A DNA stretch of 62,298 bases from CAZBSE01 sp964578625 (GTDB lineage: Bacteria; Actinomycetota; Humimicrobiia; Humimicrobiales; Humimicrobiaceae): NCBI GenBank assembly GCA_964578625.1, contig CAZODQ010000009.1:1-62298 (forward strand), in the 5' to 3' direction. A model generated the notes under the pieces. That model was given only the letters and a program-made list of their open reading frames with translations, was not told the origin of the DNA and searched no databases. This document shows positions 9,499-18,636 of the stretch, in pieces. The position numbers were made by a program, and so were the translations under genes. The first letter of the stretch is position 1. The number at the start of each line of letters is the position of its first letter.

Positions 9499-10838
9499 TT
9501 CTGCCTTTTTTTAATTATGCTGATTTTTTTAAGCCTTTCTAAGAGTTCCTTTTCAAATCCTCTGTTTGTGGGGCTGTAGTATTTCTTTGACAGAAGCCTG
9601 TCAGGAAGGTGATTCTGATTGACCACCGCACCGTTATAATCATGGGCATATTTATATCCTCTGCCGTATCCTATATCCTTCATCAGCCGGGTAGGGGCAT
9701 TTCTTATATGATATGGTACCGGAAGTGACCCGTATTCTTCCACATCTGATTTCACCTTCTTATATGTCGTATACAGTGAATTGCTCTTAGGCGCCAGGGC
9801 AAGATAAATAGCTGCTTCTATTATTGCAAGGTATCCCTCAGGGGGACCTATAAATTCAAAACTCTGCTTGGCCGAGATTGCGACCTGCAGGGCATTGGGG
9901 TCCGCAAGTCCTACATCTTCGGAGGCAAACCTGACCATCCTTCTTATGATATAAAGGGGGTCTTCCCCGCTTTCAAGCATCCTTACTGTCCAATATACCG
10001 CAGCATCGGGATCACTTCCCCTCAGGCTTTTATGAAGAGCCGATATCAGATTGAAATGCTCTTCACCATTTTTATCATAAAGCAGCGCCTTTTTTTGTAT
10101 CACATTTTCAACCAGCGGGGTACTTATTTCCATAGCTTTTCGACTTTCTTTTTCAGGATAAGTGCTTACTGCAAGTTCCAGTATATTATAGGCGATTCTT
10201 GCATCACCATCAGAGAACTCGGAAATAAAATCGATGGTATCGTCACTTATTTTTATATTATATATGCCCAGTCCCCTTTGGCTGTCAGCAAGTGCCCTTT
10301 TTATTAATATTCTTATGTCGTCTGCCGACAGTCTATCAAGTATGAATGCTTTTATTCTTGAAAGAAGTGCTGAATTTACTTCAAAGGAAGGGTTTTCAGT
10401 TGTGGCTCCGATTAATATTATGGTGCCTTTTTCAACAAAAGGCAGAAATGCATCCTGCTGGGCCTTGTTGAAGCGATGGATTTCATCTATGAATAATATA
10501 GTCCTTGTACCGTGTTCACTCAGATTGAAGCTCGCTATTTTCATGATTTCCTTTATCTGTTTTATCCCTGAAGTCACTGCTGAAAATGAAATAAACCTGC
10601 TTTTTGTCTTACGGGCGATGATTTTTGCCAGGGTGGTTTTTCCTGACCCGGGAGGACCCCAGAATATTATTGAATTCAACCTGTCATTTTCAATTAACTC
10701 CCTTAAGACTTTGCCCTTTCCTACCAGATGTTTTTGACCGACAAATTCATCAAGAGTCCGTGGTCTCATTCTATCTGCCAGCGGCGCACCGGAGGTATTT
10801 TTATCACTGCCTGTTTTTACTTTATCAAATAATGTCAT
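9495..10838 (-). CDS. rarA: Replication-associated recombination AAA+ ATPase RarA/MgsA
   Basis: Clamp-loader-like ATPase of the RarA/MgsA/WRNIP1 family, acting at stalled forks. It has the family opening ADRMRPRTLDEFVGQ, Walker A GPPGSGKT (61-68), Walker B with DEIHR (118-122), sensor ATTENPS, and the C-terminal tetramerisation region including SALHKSLRGSDPDAAVYW and the ending motif with PPTN-like residues. At 447 aa it is full length. It is read with yjbQ upstream on the same strand (18-nt gap) and is convergent with the GNAT gene. Confidence 0.95.
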   Translation of the reverse strand: MTLFDKVKTGSDKNTSGAPLADRMRPRTLDEFVGQKHLVGKGKVLRELIENDRLNSIIFWGPPGSGKTTLAKIIARKTKSRFISFSAVTSGIKQIKEIMKIASFNLSEHGTRTILFIDEIHRFNKAQQDAFLPFVEKGTIILIGATTENPSFEVNSALLSRIKAFILDRLSADDIRILIKRALADSQRGLGIYNIKISDDTIDFISEFSDGDARIAYNILELAVSTYPEKESRKAMEISTPLVENVIQKKALLYDKNGEEHFNLISALHKSLRGSDPDAAVYWTVRMLESGEDPLYIIRRMVRFASEDVGLADPNALQVAISAKQSFEFIGPPEGYLAIIEAAIYLALAPKSNSLYTTYKKVKSDVEEYGSLPVPYHIRNAPTRLMKDIGYGRGYKYAHDYNGAVVNQNHLPDRLLSKKYYSPTNRGFEKELLERLKKISIIKKRQN

Positions 10839-10856
10839 AATATTTTTATTTTTAGC

Positions 10857-11255
10857 TTAACCTTCTATTAGTTTGATATAGAGGTTCCTGTTTCTTGGAC
10901 CATCGAATTCACAAAAATATATGCCCTGCCAGGTACCCAGTACCAGCCTGCCGTTATCGATTATTATATTTAAGGATGATCCTACTACTGTGGTTTTTAT
11001 GTGAGAATCGGAATTTCCCTCAAGGTGCGAGTAGTTGTCGTCGGCTATGATCAGATCACTCAATTTAGAGTTAATATCCAGCTGTACCGTAAAGTCCGCA
11101 TTTTCGTTTATGGTGATGCCGGCTGTAGTATGTGGAACAAACAGGCAGCATATACCACTTTTTATGTTTTGCTTGGATATATGGCCGGCAATCTTATCTG
11201 TAATGTCTATCATTTCTATCCTGCTTGAAGTTTTGACACAGATTGATTCAAACAT
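10857..11255 (-). CDS. yjbQ: YjbQ family protein (UPF0047)
   Basis: Small single-domain protein of 132 aa in the YjbQ/UPF0047 family. Some members show thiamine-phosphate-synthase-like activity, but the in vivo role is uncertain. The conserved core is visible: HTTAGITINENAD, then a DxNYxHxEGNSDSH-like metal/active-site stretch (NYSHLEGNSDSHIK), then LGTWQGIYFCEFDGPR near the end. It precedes rarA on the minus strand with an 18-nt gap, probably one transcript. Its upstream region is shared with the divergent PfkB kinase gene. Confidence 0.9.
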   Translation of the reverse strand: MFESICVKTSSRIEMIDITDKIAGHISKQNIKSGICCLFVPHTTAGITINENADFTVQLDINSKLSDLIIADDNYSHLEGNSDSHIKTTVVGSSLNIIIDNGRLVLGTWQGIYFCEFDGPRNRNLYIKLIEG

Positions 11256-11380
11256 CTTTTTTAATCCTTTCCGTTTATTATAATCAATTTTATTTCAGAT
11301 GAATTATAATTTTGCAGTTACAAAGATTATAGTTAAAAAAGCTTTTTTTATAAAGTTATGATGATTTAAAGTAATAGTAA

Positions 11381-11409
11381 TTGACATATATTTTATAATT
11401 CTATTAAAT
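11381..11409 (+). promoter_or_regulatory. Candidate sigma-70 promoter for the PfkB kinase gene
   Basis: TTGACA is followed after exactly 17 nt by TTAAAT, a good -35 and a moderate -10. It lies in the AT-rich divergent region between yjbQ and the kinase gene, about 60 nt before the kinase start. This rests on sequence match only; an overlapping TATAAT falls at the wrong distance from this -35. Confidence 0.4.
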
Positions 11410-11471
11410 GATATCGAAGGAGTATAACATAGATTCGGATGAATTATTTATGGATGCGGGGTGAGAAGTAA

Positions 11472-12473
11472 GTGAAGCAGAAAAAAAAATATGATGTTTT
11501 GGGTATCGGTAACGCAATTGTAGATGTCCTGGCCAATGTCGGAAACGATTTGCTGAATAAACTGAATATTAGAAAGGGGATCATGAGGCTTGTCGATGAA
11601 TTTGAGATCGAGGAGCTTTACTCGAATGTCAATGTGGTAAAGAAAGTCTCGGGGGGATCTGCTGCAAATACTATTGTAGGGCTGGCATCGTTGGGTGATT
11701 CGGTAGCTTTTATAGGCAAGGTCAGGGATGATGATCTGGGAGAGTCTTTTGAACAGGGGCTTAAGGCATATGGTGTTGATTACTGTACCCCTAAAGCTAA
11801 GAGTGATTATCCGACTGCATGTTGTGTTGTTATGACGACTCCGGATGCACAAAGGACCATGAATACCTGTCTCGGTATTTCGGGATTGCTTAGCACCAGA
11901 GATATTGACGAGACTGCTATTTCACAATCAAGAATTATTTATCTTGAAGGTTATCTCTGGGATAGGGAGGAAGCTAAAAACGTGTTTTTAAAGGCTGTAG
12001 AGATCGCCAGGAGGTCAGGCGGAAAAGTTGCTTTAAGCCTTTCTGATCCTTTATGCGTTGACAGACACCGCGCCGGTTTTCTTGATCTTGTCAATAACCA
12101 TACAGATATTGTCTTTAGCAATGAGGATGAGATAAAGTCATTATTAGGGATATACAGATTTGATGGAGTAATCTCGAAGTGCGGGAATATAAAAAACATC
12201 TTTGCGATTACAAGAGGAGGAGAAGGATCAGTTGTTATATCCGGAGATGAGGTACATATAATACCGGCGGAAAAAGATGTATATGTAGTCGACACAAATG
12301 GAGCAGGTGATCTTTATGCTGCTGGATTTCTCCACGGATTGGTAAATGGCATGGATCTTAAGTCCTGTGGAAAAATAGGAAACATAACTGCAGCAGAGGT
12401 CATAAGCCACATGGGCTCCCGTCCCGAAGTAAATCTGGCCGAACTTGTAAAAAGTAAAGGTTATAAAATCTGA
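11472..12473 (+). CDS. PfkB-family carbohydrate/adenosine kinase
   Basis: Ribokinase-fold kinase of 333 aa. It has the N-terminal GIGNAIVDVLANV segment, the SGGSAANT-like substrate-binding glycine region (VSGGSAANTIVGLASLG), and the C-terminal catalytic motif DTNGAGDLYAAGFL (about 273-286) with the base Asp in GAGD. The overall pattern matches bacterial adenosine-kinase-like sugar kinases. The next gene, MTA phosphorylase, produces adenine or nucleoside salvage intermediates, which supports a nucleoside substrate, although the true substrate is inferred. The start is GTG with a weak GA-rich RBS. Confidence 0.88.
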   Translation: MKQKKKYDVLGIGNAIVDVLANVGNDLLNKLNIRKGIMRLVDEFEIEELYSNVNVVKKVSGGSAANTIVGLASLGDSVAFIGKVRDDDLGESFEQGLKAYGVDYCTPKAKSDYPTACCVVMTTPDAQRTMNTCLGISGLLSTRDIDETAISQSRIIYLEGYLWDREEAKNVFLKAVEIARRSGGKVALSLSDPLCVDRHRAGFLDLVNNHTDIVFSNEDEIKSLLGIYRFDGVISKCGNIKNIFAITRGGEGSVVISGDEVHIIPAEKDVYVVDTNGAGDLYAAGFLHGLVNGMDLKSCGKIGNITAAEVISHMGSRPEVNLAELVKSKGYKI

Positions 12474-12524
12474 CCTTATATTTATATTATAGTAAAATAT
12501 TTAAGATTATAGGAAAGGAATGAT

Positions 12525-13349
12525 ATGGCAGAGAAGGATATAACTGTCGGTCCAAAAGCTGATATTGGTGTATTTGGCGGATCAGGATTTTACTCTTTTC
12601 TGGAGGAAGTGCAGGAATATAATATAGTTACTCCCTATGGTGCTCCTTCAGATAAGGTGGTAATAGGCAGCGTGGAAGGTAAAAAGGTAGCGTTTATCCC
12701 AAGACATGGAAGAAATCACAACCTGCCGCCGCATAAGATCAATTACAGGGCAAATATTTATGCTATGAAAAAATTAGGAGTCCAGTATATTTTTGGCCCC
12801 TGTACATCCGGGAGCCTGCAGCCTCATATAAAGCCGGGGCAGTTTGTAATATGCGATCAATTTGTAGACAGGACCAAGGGAAGGATCGATACTTTTTATG
12901 ACGGTCCAAAAACAATTCATATTTCTATGGCTGAACCATACTGTTCTGTTTTAAGAAAAATTGTAATTGAAAGCGCAAAAGAGCTCAAAATAGACTACCA
13001 CCCAGCGGGAACAATAGTAGTAATTCAGGGTCCGAGGTTCAGTACTAAGGCAGAGAGCAAGTGGTTTTCAGACCAGGGATGGGAAGTTGTAAGTATGACA
13101 CAGTATCCTGAAATGTATCTGGCAAGGGAACAGGAAATATGCTATGTAAATATTTCCCTTATTACTGACTATGATGCAGGGCTGGAAGGTCATCCTGAAG
13201 TAAAGCCTGTAACCCTTGAGGAAGTAATAAAGGTATTTAACCAGAATAATGAAAAGGTGAAAAATCTGCTTTTTAAGGCAATTTCAAAAGTAACAGGTGA
13301 AAGGGACTGCGTCTGTTCTCATGCATTGAAAGATGCAGGAGTCGGTTAG
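12525..13349 (+). CDS. mtnP: S-methyl-5'-thioadenosine phosphorylase
   Basis: Cleaves methylthioadenosine from polyamine and methionine metabolism into adenine and methylthioribose-1-phosphate. The 274-aa protein shows the family signature GVFGGSGFY (15-23), the phosphate-binding RHGRNHNLPPHKINYRANI region (near 59-77), GPCTSGSLQPH and VIQGPRFSTKAES, and MTQYPEMYLARE, whose Met and Glu contact the ribose. It could also act on inosine or adenosine, as some MTAP-II enzymes do. RBS AGGAAAGGA precedes the ATG. It sits between a PfkB kinase and purC, so the cluster looks like purine salvage and synthesis. Confidence 0.94.
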   Translation: MAEKDITVGPKADIGVFGGSGFYSFLEEVQEYNIVTPYGAPSDKVVIGSVEGKKVAFIPRHGRNHNLPPHKINYRANIYAMKKLGVQYIFGPCTSGSLQPHIKPGQFVICDQFVDRTKGRIDTFYDGPKTIHISMAEPYCSVLRKIVIESAKELKIDYHPAGTIVVIQGPRFSTKAESKWFSDQGWEVVSMTQYPEMYLAREQEICYVNISLITDYDAGLEGHPEVKPVTLEEVIKVFNQNNEKVKNLLFKAISKVTGERDCVCSHALKDAGVG

Positions 13350-13374
13350 TATTATAAAAAATTATGGAGGATTT

Positions 13375-14265
13375 ATGAAACTGATAGGCGATGTAGAAAT
13401 TGAGAATCTGGAGAAACTGCGAAGCGGAAAAGTCAGGGAGATGTTTTCTTTTGATGGTAAGATTCTAATAGTTACCACCGACAGGATCTCTGCCTTTGAT
13501 TATATCCTGCCCTCGCTGATTCCCCTAAAGGGTATTATTTTAAACAAGATATCAGTTTTCTGGTTTAATTATTTAAAAGATGTAATTGACAACCATTTGA
13601 TTGAAAGTGATATAAGCAAGTTCCCGGCATTTTTAAAGAAACACAAGGATACTTTAATCGGCAGGTCGGTTATAGTAAAAAAGGTAAAAATTTATCCTAT
13701 CGAATGTGTTGTCCGCGGTTATATTACCGGCTCGGGCTGGGAGGAATATAAAAAGACCGGAATGATAGGAGATTTAAAACTATCCCCAAATCTTTCCAAA
13801 TGTGACAGACTGCCGGAAGCGATATTTACTCCCACCACTAAAGAAGTATCAGGCCATGATGTAGTTATTACACTAAATAAAGCAAAAAAGATATTTGGTG
13901 ACAAGACGATAGAATTTTTAAAGGAAAAAAGCATAGAGCTATACCTTAAGGCTTCCGAATATGCTATAAGGCATGGGATAATAATTGCAGATACCAAATT
14001 CGAATTTGGTATGATAGATGATAGGATAATAATTGCTGATGAGGTTTTAACACCCGATTCATCCAGATTCTGGCCGCTGGATGAATATGAAGCCGGAAGG
14101 GACCAGAGGAGTTTTGATAAACAATATGTCAGAGATTACCTGCTTGGTACGGATTGGGACAGGAATTCCGCTCCTCCCGAACTTCCTTCAGATGTTATTG
14201 AAAAAACATCCCAGAGATATATTGCTGCATACGAAAAAATAGTCGGTGAAAAGTTTAAAGTATAA
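13375..14265 (+). CDS. purC: Phosphoribosylaminoimidazole-succinocarboxamide synthase
   Basis: SAICAR synthase joining aspartate to CAIR in purine synthesis. The start is the ATG preceded by GGAGG; a longer in-frame reading would overlap mtnP and lacks an RBS. Recognisable motifs: GKVREMF near the start, TTDRISAFD, GYITGSGWEEYKKTG, PEAIFTPTTK, and IIADTKFEFG with DEVLTPDSSRFWP. At 296 aa it is the longer, yeast-like class rather than the about 240-aa enterobacterial form. There are 25 nt between the mtnP stop and this start. No terminator is visible before the convergent lipoprotein gene. Confidence 0.96.
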   Translation: MKLIGDVEIENLEKLRSGKVREMFSFDGKILIVTTDRISAFDYILPSLIPLKGIILNKISVFWFNYLKDVIDNHLIESDISKFPAFLKKHKDTLIGRSVIVKKVKIYPIECVVRGYITGSGWEEYKKTGMIGDLKLSPNLSKCDRLPEAIFTPTTKEVSGHDVVITLNKAKKIFGDKTIEFLKEKSIELYLKASEYAIRHGIIIADTKFEFGMIDDRIIIADEVLTPDSSRFWPLDEYEAGRDQRSFDKQYVRDYLLGTDWDRNSAPPELPSDVIEKTSQRYIAAYEKIVGEKFKV

Positions 14266-14283
14266 AAATTCTTTTTTGCAGTT

Positions 14284-14838
14284 CTAATCAGTACAGGAAT
14301 AAAAATAAACTTTACCCTGCAGCATTTCAACTTCTCTATTTGAAAGGTAGTCAAATCCCTCAATTACCGGATCGATCTGTAATATATAAGTCCCTTCTTC
14401 GGTTATAGCATTTACCAGTACCTCAACGGATGTACTTTCACCGGGCTCGAGGTTATTTGGAAGAGAGGTCCTGTTATTCTCATATCCACTATTATCTACA
14501 TCCTGACCGTAATAATGATAGCTGATCCTTACCCTGTTTTCTCCATTTGCTCTCCAGGTAAAATCCGAGGTATTCTTGATTTCAATTTTTATATAATTAT
14601 CACTGTCAGTGCATAAAAAAGACGGTATATAACCGCTTATTTCAGCGCCTATTTCTGCATTTTCATAATCTATCAGTTCATAAGTCTCTTCTAATTCTTT
14701 GATGTCTTCTTCTGAACCCGGAGGAGTCACATCTATTTTATCGGTTGAAGGAGTGGAACAGGAGATGGTATTTAAAATTAAAGATATAGATATTATCAAG
14801 AATATCAAAAAAATGATGGATTTTATTTTAGATTTCAT
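14284..14838 (-). CDS. Putative lipoprotein with beta-sandwich domain
   Basis: A 184-aa protein with a basic N-terminus, a hydrophobic segment (about residues 8-24) and a cysteine in TISC that could be the lipid-modified residue, although the lipobox is not ideal. The rest looks like one Ig-like beta-sandwich: IKIEIKNTSDFTW, then RVRISYHYYG, LEPGESTSVEVLVNA and EGTYILQIDPV, a pattern reminiscent of NBR1-type/FW or other adhesive Ig folds. No catalytic residues are evident. It is monocistronic and convergent with purC. The function is not known. Confidence 0.7.
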   Translation of the reverse strand: MKSKIKSIIFLIFLIISISLILNTISCSTPSTDKIDVTPPGSEEDIKELEETYELIDYENAEIGAEISGYIPSFLCTDSDNYIKIEIKNTSDFTWRANGENRVRISYHYYGQDVDNSGYENNRTSLPNNLEPGESTSVEVLVNAITEEGTYILQIDPVIEGFDYLSNREVEMLQGKVYFYSCTD

Positions 14839-14980
14839 GTTACTTTTTTACCCCGCTTTTTACTCTCATTAAATAATTTTTAATAGCTTATTATAGATTA
14901 ATTCTTTTAATTTTTGAATAAAAGAAACAAAATATATATAATGTTAATTGATTATTTTTTTATTAATTCAAGAGGTAAGC

Positions 14981-15361
14981 ATGACATCATTAGAAATAGT
15001 AGGCCTTGTTGCAATAATTTTGATTTCCGCTTTTGCTATTGCGGGTATAATTGTTGCCATACCTTTATTCAGGTTAATAAACAGAATTAAATCCATGGCC
15101 GGGAAGCTGAATGAAAGTCTGATCCCGCTTGTCGAAAAATTGAATGATACAGTGGAAAGCCTGAATGTTGAAGTAGGTTCAATTGCGGATCTTACACAAA
15201 GTATAAGTTCGATAGTAGAACAGCTTGAAAAGATAATAAGACTTGCAAGAATTCTGGTAACCAGTCCTTTAATTAAAATAATAAGTGCTTCAGCCGGACT
15301 GTTAAGCGGTCTTTCGAAGACTGCTGCTAAGGAAGAAGACAAGAAGGAGGATAAAAAATGA
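14981..15361 (+). CDS. DUF948-like membrane protein
   Basis: A 126-aa protein with one N-terminal transmembrane helix (about residues 5-28), then an amphipathic coiled-coil-like helix rich in Asn, Glu and Val heptads, and a Lys/Asp/Glu tail. This is the DUF948 pattern, and such genes are often paired with a YtxH gene, as here. The ATG start follows AGAGGT; a TTG 33 nt upstream in frame is less likely. Its last codons overlap the ytxH start (ATGA), so the two are translationally coupled. A role at the envelope or under stress is inferred by family only. Confidence 0.75.
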   Translation: MTSLEIVGLVAIILISAFAIAGIIVAIPLFRLINRIKSMAGKLNESLIPLVEKLNDTVESLNVEVGSIADLTQSISSIVEQLEKIIRLARILVTSPLIKIISASAGLLSGLSKTAAKEEDKKEDKK

Positions 15362-15765
15362 ATGATAAAAAAGATGCAGGCGGAAGAGGAAGTAGTTTTA
15401 CTGATATATTAGTAACAATGGTAGTCGGTTTATCCGTAGGCTTTGTAATAGGAATTTTATTTGCACCCAAGTCCGGAAAAGAGACCAGAAGAGAAATAAA
15501 GGAAAAAAGCGATGAATTTATTGAGAAAGGCCGGGAAAGCTTTGATACAGTGGTTGGAAAGACAAAAGAATACGTGGAGAAAGGGAAAAGCAAACTAGCA
15601 GAGCTGAAAGACAGAAGCGATGAATTTATTGAGAAAGGCCGGGAAAAAATTTCTGATATTTCCGAGGCTTTAAGTTCCAAATCCGATGAGACAGGTAAAA
15701 AAGTAAAAAAAGTAATGGATAAGGGAAAAGCCGCTGCAAAAAAAGTTGAAGAAGAGCTTTCATAG
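15358..15765 (+). CDS. YtxH domain-containing protein
   Basis: A 135-aa protein with one Gly-rich transmembrane segment containing GLSVGFVIGILFAPKSGKE (residues about 21-39), the YtxH hallmark, followed by a long charged helical tail. The tail contains two nearly identical helices, each with SDEFIEKGRE, 36 codons apart and encoded by an exact DNA repeat. YtxH proteins are general-stress related in Firmicutes; the function is otherwise unclear. It overlaps the DUF948 gene by 4 nt and is followed 17 nt later by tldD. Confidence 0.82.
   Translation: MNDKKDAGGRGSSFTDILVTMVVGLSVGFVIGILFAPKSGKETRREIKEKSDEFIEKGRESFDTVVGKTKEYVEKGKSKLAELKDRSDEFIEKGREKISDISEALSSKSDETGKKVKKVMDKGKAAAKKVEEELS
15507..15646 (+). 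repeat. Direct repeat (32 nt, two copies) inside the YtxH gene
   Basis: Two identical 32-nt copies (15507-15538 and 15615-15646) lie 108 nt apart, an exact multiple of three. They encode the same SDEFIEKGRE helix. Perfect identity at the DNA level, including wobble positions, indicates a recent in-frame duplication or gene-conversion event in the tail. Confidence 0.85.
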
Positions 15766-15782
15766 ACAGGAATTTAATTATA

Positions 15783-17168
15783 TTGATTGAAAGCAGACTT
15801 ACCAAAGACATTTTAAACACCTTACTAAAGAACGGCGCCGATTTTTCAGAAATCTTTGTACAAAAAAGAATTTATAACAGCCTGCGCCTAGAGGACAGTA
15901 AAATCGATAATTCGAGCAGCGGGTACGAATTGGGCTGCGGGCTTAGATTGTGGGTTGGTGATAGTACTTTTTATGCTTATGTAGATTCACTCCAGCGTGA
16001 GAAATTACTGGATGCAGCAAGAGTATTGAGTTCTGCTGTAAATGGAAGCAGTTACTTAAAAGTTTTAGATCTCACCCTGGCCGAAAGCTCCTACCGGACG
16101 GATATAAAAAAATTTCCTGGAAGTGTAAATCAGGATATAAAGAAAAACATCCTTGAATCTGTCGACAGGACATCAAGGGATTTCAGTCCCGCCATCATCC
16201 AGGTCACGTCAAATCTTTCAGATGTTACCGAAGAAGTATATATTGCGAATTCCGGAGGGATTTCCTCACATGAGGAAACAGTAAAAACCTTTCTCGGTAT
16301 AAATGTAGTAGCTAAAAAGGAAAAAGAGGTAAGGAACGGTTATAAGTCACTTGCAAGGACAAGCGGTTATGAGGTATTTGATATAAAAAGTCCCGGAAAA
16401 GTAGCTCTGGAAGCTTCAGAAATTGCAGTAAAAATGCTTGATGCTGAAGGTGCTCCGGCAGGAGAATTTCAGGTGGTTATAGGTTCGGCATTCGGCGGGG
16501 TTATTTTTCATGAGGCCTGCGGTCACGGCCTTGAAGCTGATGCCATAATGAAGGATGCTTCGGTGTTTAAGGGTAAAATTGGAAAGAAGATTGCAAGTGA
16601 TGCAGTAACTGCATTGGATGATTCAACACCCCAGTACCGTTGGGGTTCATATAAGTTTGACGGGGAAGGCTGCCCTTCTTCAAAGACAGTACTCATTAAA
16701 GACGGAGTCCTTGTAAGTTATATCTATGACCTTAAAACATCCAGGAAATTAAAAGCAAAACAGACCGGCAACGGAAGAAGGCAGTCCTTCAGGGATGTCC
16801 CCATCCCAAGAATGAGCAATACCTATATTGCAAATGGAGGGGAGGATAAAAGTTCTATTATAAAATCCGTGGCAAAAGGGATCTATGCCAAAGAATTTGC
16901 GGGGGGCCAGGTAGACCCTGCTACAGGGGATTTTGTATTTGGAATAAGCGAAGGTTATTTGATAGAGAACGGAAAGATAAGTTTCCCCATAAAGGGTGCA
17001 ACTCTTATCGGAAATGGACCGGATATATTAAAGAAGATCGAGGCAGTTGGAAACGATCTGGATTTTGCTCCCGGCACCTGCGGAAAAAATGGCCAGTCCG
17101 TATCCAATGAGGTAGGCCAGCCTACAATAAAGGTAAGCAAGATCACTGTCGGAGGGACCGGAAATTAA
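15783..17168 (+). CDS. tldD: TldD family metalloprotease
   Basis: Catalytic partner of the TldD/TldE peptidase, which degrades unstructured or modified peptides in the cytoplasm. The zinc site HEACGH (residues 243-248, with H243, E244 and H248) is intact, followed by GLEAD. The typical sections RWGSYKFDGEG, GNGRRQSF and the late SNEVGQPT are present. At 461 aa it is full length. The start is TTG with an AGGA box about 10 nt upstream; no better start exists. It sits directly before its partner tldE with a 1-nt gap, so the two are made together. Confidence 0.94.
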   Translation: MIESRLTKDILNTLLKNGADFSEIFVQKRIYNSLRLEDSKIDNSSSGYELGCGLRLWVGDSTFYAYVDSLQREKLLDAARVLSSAVNGSSYLKVLDLTLAESSYRTDIKKFPGSVNQDIKKNILESVDRTSRDFSPAIIQVTSNLSDVTEEVYIANSGGISSHEETVKTFLGINVVAKKEKEVRNGYKSLARTSGYEVFDIKSPGKVALEASEIAVKMLDAEGAPAGEFQVVIGSAFGGVIFHEACGHGLEADAIMKDASVFKGKIGKKIASDAVTALDDSTPQYRWGSYKFDGEGCPSSKTVLIKDGVLVSYIYDLKTSRKLKAKQTGNGRRQSFRDVPIPRMSNTYIANGGEDKSSIIKSVAKGIYAKEFAGGQVDPATGDFVFGISEGYLIENGKISFPIKGATLIGNGPDILKKIEAVGNDLDFAPGTCGKNGQSVSNEVGQPTIKVSKITVGGTGN

Positions 17169-17169
17169 A

Positions 17170-18570
17170 ATGCATAAATATAAGAGTGATAAGATAAAAG
17201 GCGGCAAGTTGCTGGAGATATGCAAGAATGCAGCCGCAAGAATGGGTAAATACAAAGTAGATGAATTTGAGATTTTTTCGGCAGGTTCGGTAGCGACTGA
17301 AATAGAGATCTTTGACAGTAAGATAGAAACACTTTCATTTTCAGATTCGACCGGCATCGGTATAAGGATTTTTAAGGACAGGTCGATAGGGTATGCATAT
17401 ACTGCTGTTCTTGACAGTAAAAATATTGAAGACTGTATTGAAAAGGCCGTGTCCAATTCCAGGATTACAAAAAAAGAGGATTATAATTATCTGCCGAAAG
17501 CGGAAGAATCCAGGTTTAAAGAAAAACTTATAGATGACAGCGTACTCTTCAGGGAAGATATGCTCAAACTGGATACCAGAGGCAAGATCGCCATTGCAAA
17601 GAAACTCGAGTCACTTACAAGGAGTAAGGATAAAAGAATTGTAAGTATCAATAATGTTACCTACAGTGACGATATTTATGAAACAGCAATACTTAATTCA
17701 GCAGGTTTATGTGATGAATACATAGCTACTTCATGTTTTATTTATGTGGTTGCCATTTCCAAACAGGGTGAAGACACTTCGACTGGTGATTTTTTTGACT
17801 GCGGCAGGGCTCCATCAGATATGGATCTGGAAAAGGTTGCGAAAACTGCAGCTAGCCGGTCCGTTTCGGTTCTGGGAGGAAAGAAAGTAAAATCCGGCCG
17901 GGTTGACCTTCTGCTTGATCCTGTTGTTTCATCACAGTTTTTGGGTGTCATTGCAGGAGGCCTAACAGCTGATTCTGTGCAGAAGGGAAAATCACTTTTT
18001 AAAGGAAAGATAGGCCAGAAGATCTTTTCTATTGATGTAGATATATTTGACGACGGGACTTTGCCCCGCGGGCTTGCTTCAAAGCCTTTTGACGGCGAAG
18101 GAGTTACCAAAGGAAAAACCTGTGTATTTGAAAACGGTTATCTTAAGACTTACCTGTATAACACTTATACTGCGAGGAAGGATAAGACCTTATCTACTGG
18201 CAATGCAGTGAGGGCTTCTTACCGGTCGACTCCCGAGGTGGGCACTTCAAACTTCTATCTCAAACCATCTATTACCGGGTTTGACCAGCTTCTTGCAGGT
18301 ATTGACAGGGGGTTTTATGTTATGGATATAATAGGACTTCATTCGGGAGTAAATCCCATTTCCGGTCAGATGAGTGTCGGAGCCAAGGGAATATGGATTG
18401 AAAAGGGAAACCTTAAACATCCTGTAAAGGAAGTGACCATTGCTACCGACATCTTAAGTTTCTGCAGTAGTATAAAAAAAGTCGGAAAAGACCTTCTTTT
18501 TTTACCCTGGGGCGGGTATACGGGCAGTCCGTCCATGGTAGTAGGCGATATCATGGTAGGCGGCAGGTAG
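17170..18570 (+). CDS. tldE: TldE/PmbA family protein
   Basis: Partner subunit of TldD. It shares the fold, including the N-terminal EIEIFDSKIETLSFSDSTG-type strand region and the C-terminal barrel with LATGNAVRASYRS-like and HSGVNPISGQMSVGAKG sections, but has no HExxxH motif, as expected for TldE. At 466 aa it is full length. It starts immediately after tldD. In other bacteria the pair matures microcin B17 and CcdA-type peptides; no RiPP precursor is visible next to it here. Confidence 0.93.
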   Translation: MHKYKSDKIKGGKLLEICKNAAARMGKYKVDEFEIFSAGSVATEIEIFDSKIETLSFSDSTGIGIRIFKDRSIGYAYTAVLDSKNIEDCIEKAVSNSRITKKEDYNYLPKAEESRFKEKLIDDSVLFREDMLKLDTRGKIAIAKKLESLTRSKDKRIVSINNVTYSDDIYETAILNSAGLCDEYIATSCFIYVVAISKQGEDTSTGDFFDCGRAPSDMDLEKVAKTAASRSVSVLGGKKVKSGRVDLLLDPVVSSQFLGVIAGGLTADSVQKGKSLFKGKIGQKIFSIDVDIFDDGTLPRGLASKPFDGEGVTKGKTCVFENGYLKTYLYNTYTARKDKTLSTGNAVRASYRSTPEVGTSNFYLKPSITGFDQLLAGIDRGFYVMDIIGLHSGVNPISGQMSVGAKGIWIEKGNLKHPVKEVTIATDILSFCSSIKKVGKDLLFLPWGGYTGSPSMVVGDIMVGGR

Positions 18571-18636
18571 CCCTAGATATTACAATTTCAAATCAAATCC
18601 TTAATTTATTGCGGGATCAAGTACTTTTTTCTAAAC

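Noticed and set aside
13333..13374. Longer start of purC overlapping mtnP
   Set aside because: No RBS; the ATG at 13375 has GGAGG and matches the expected PurC start.
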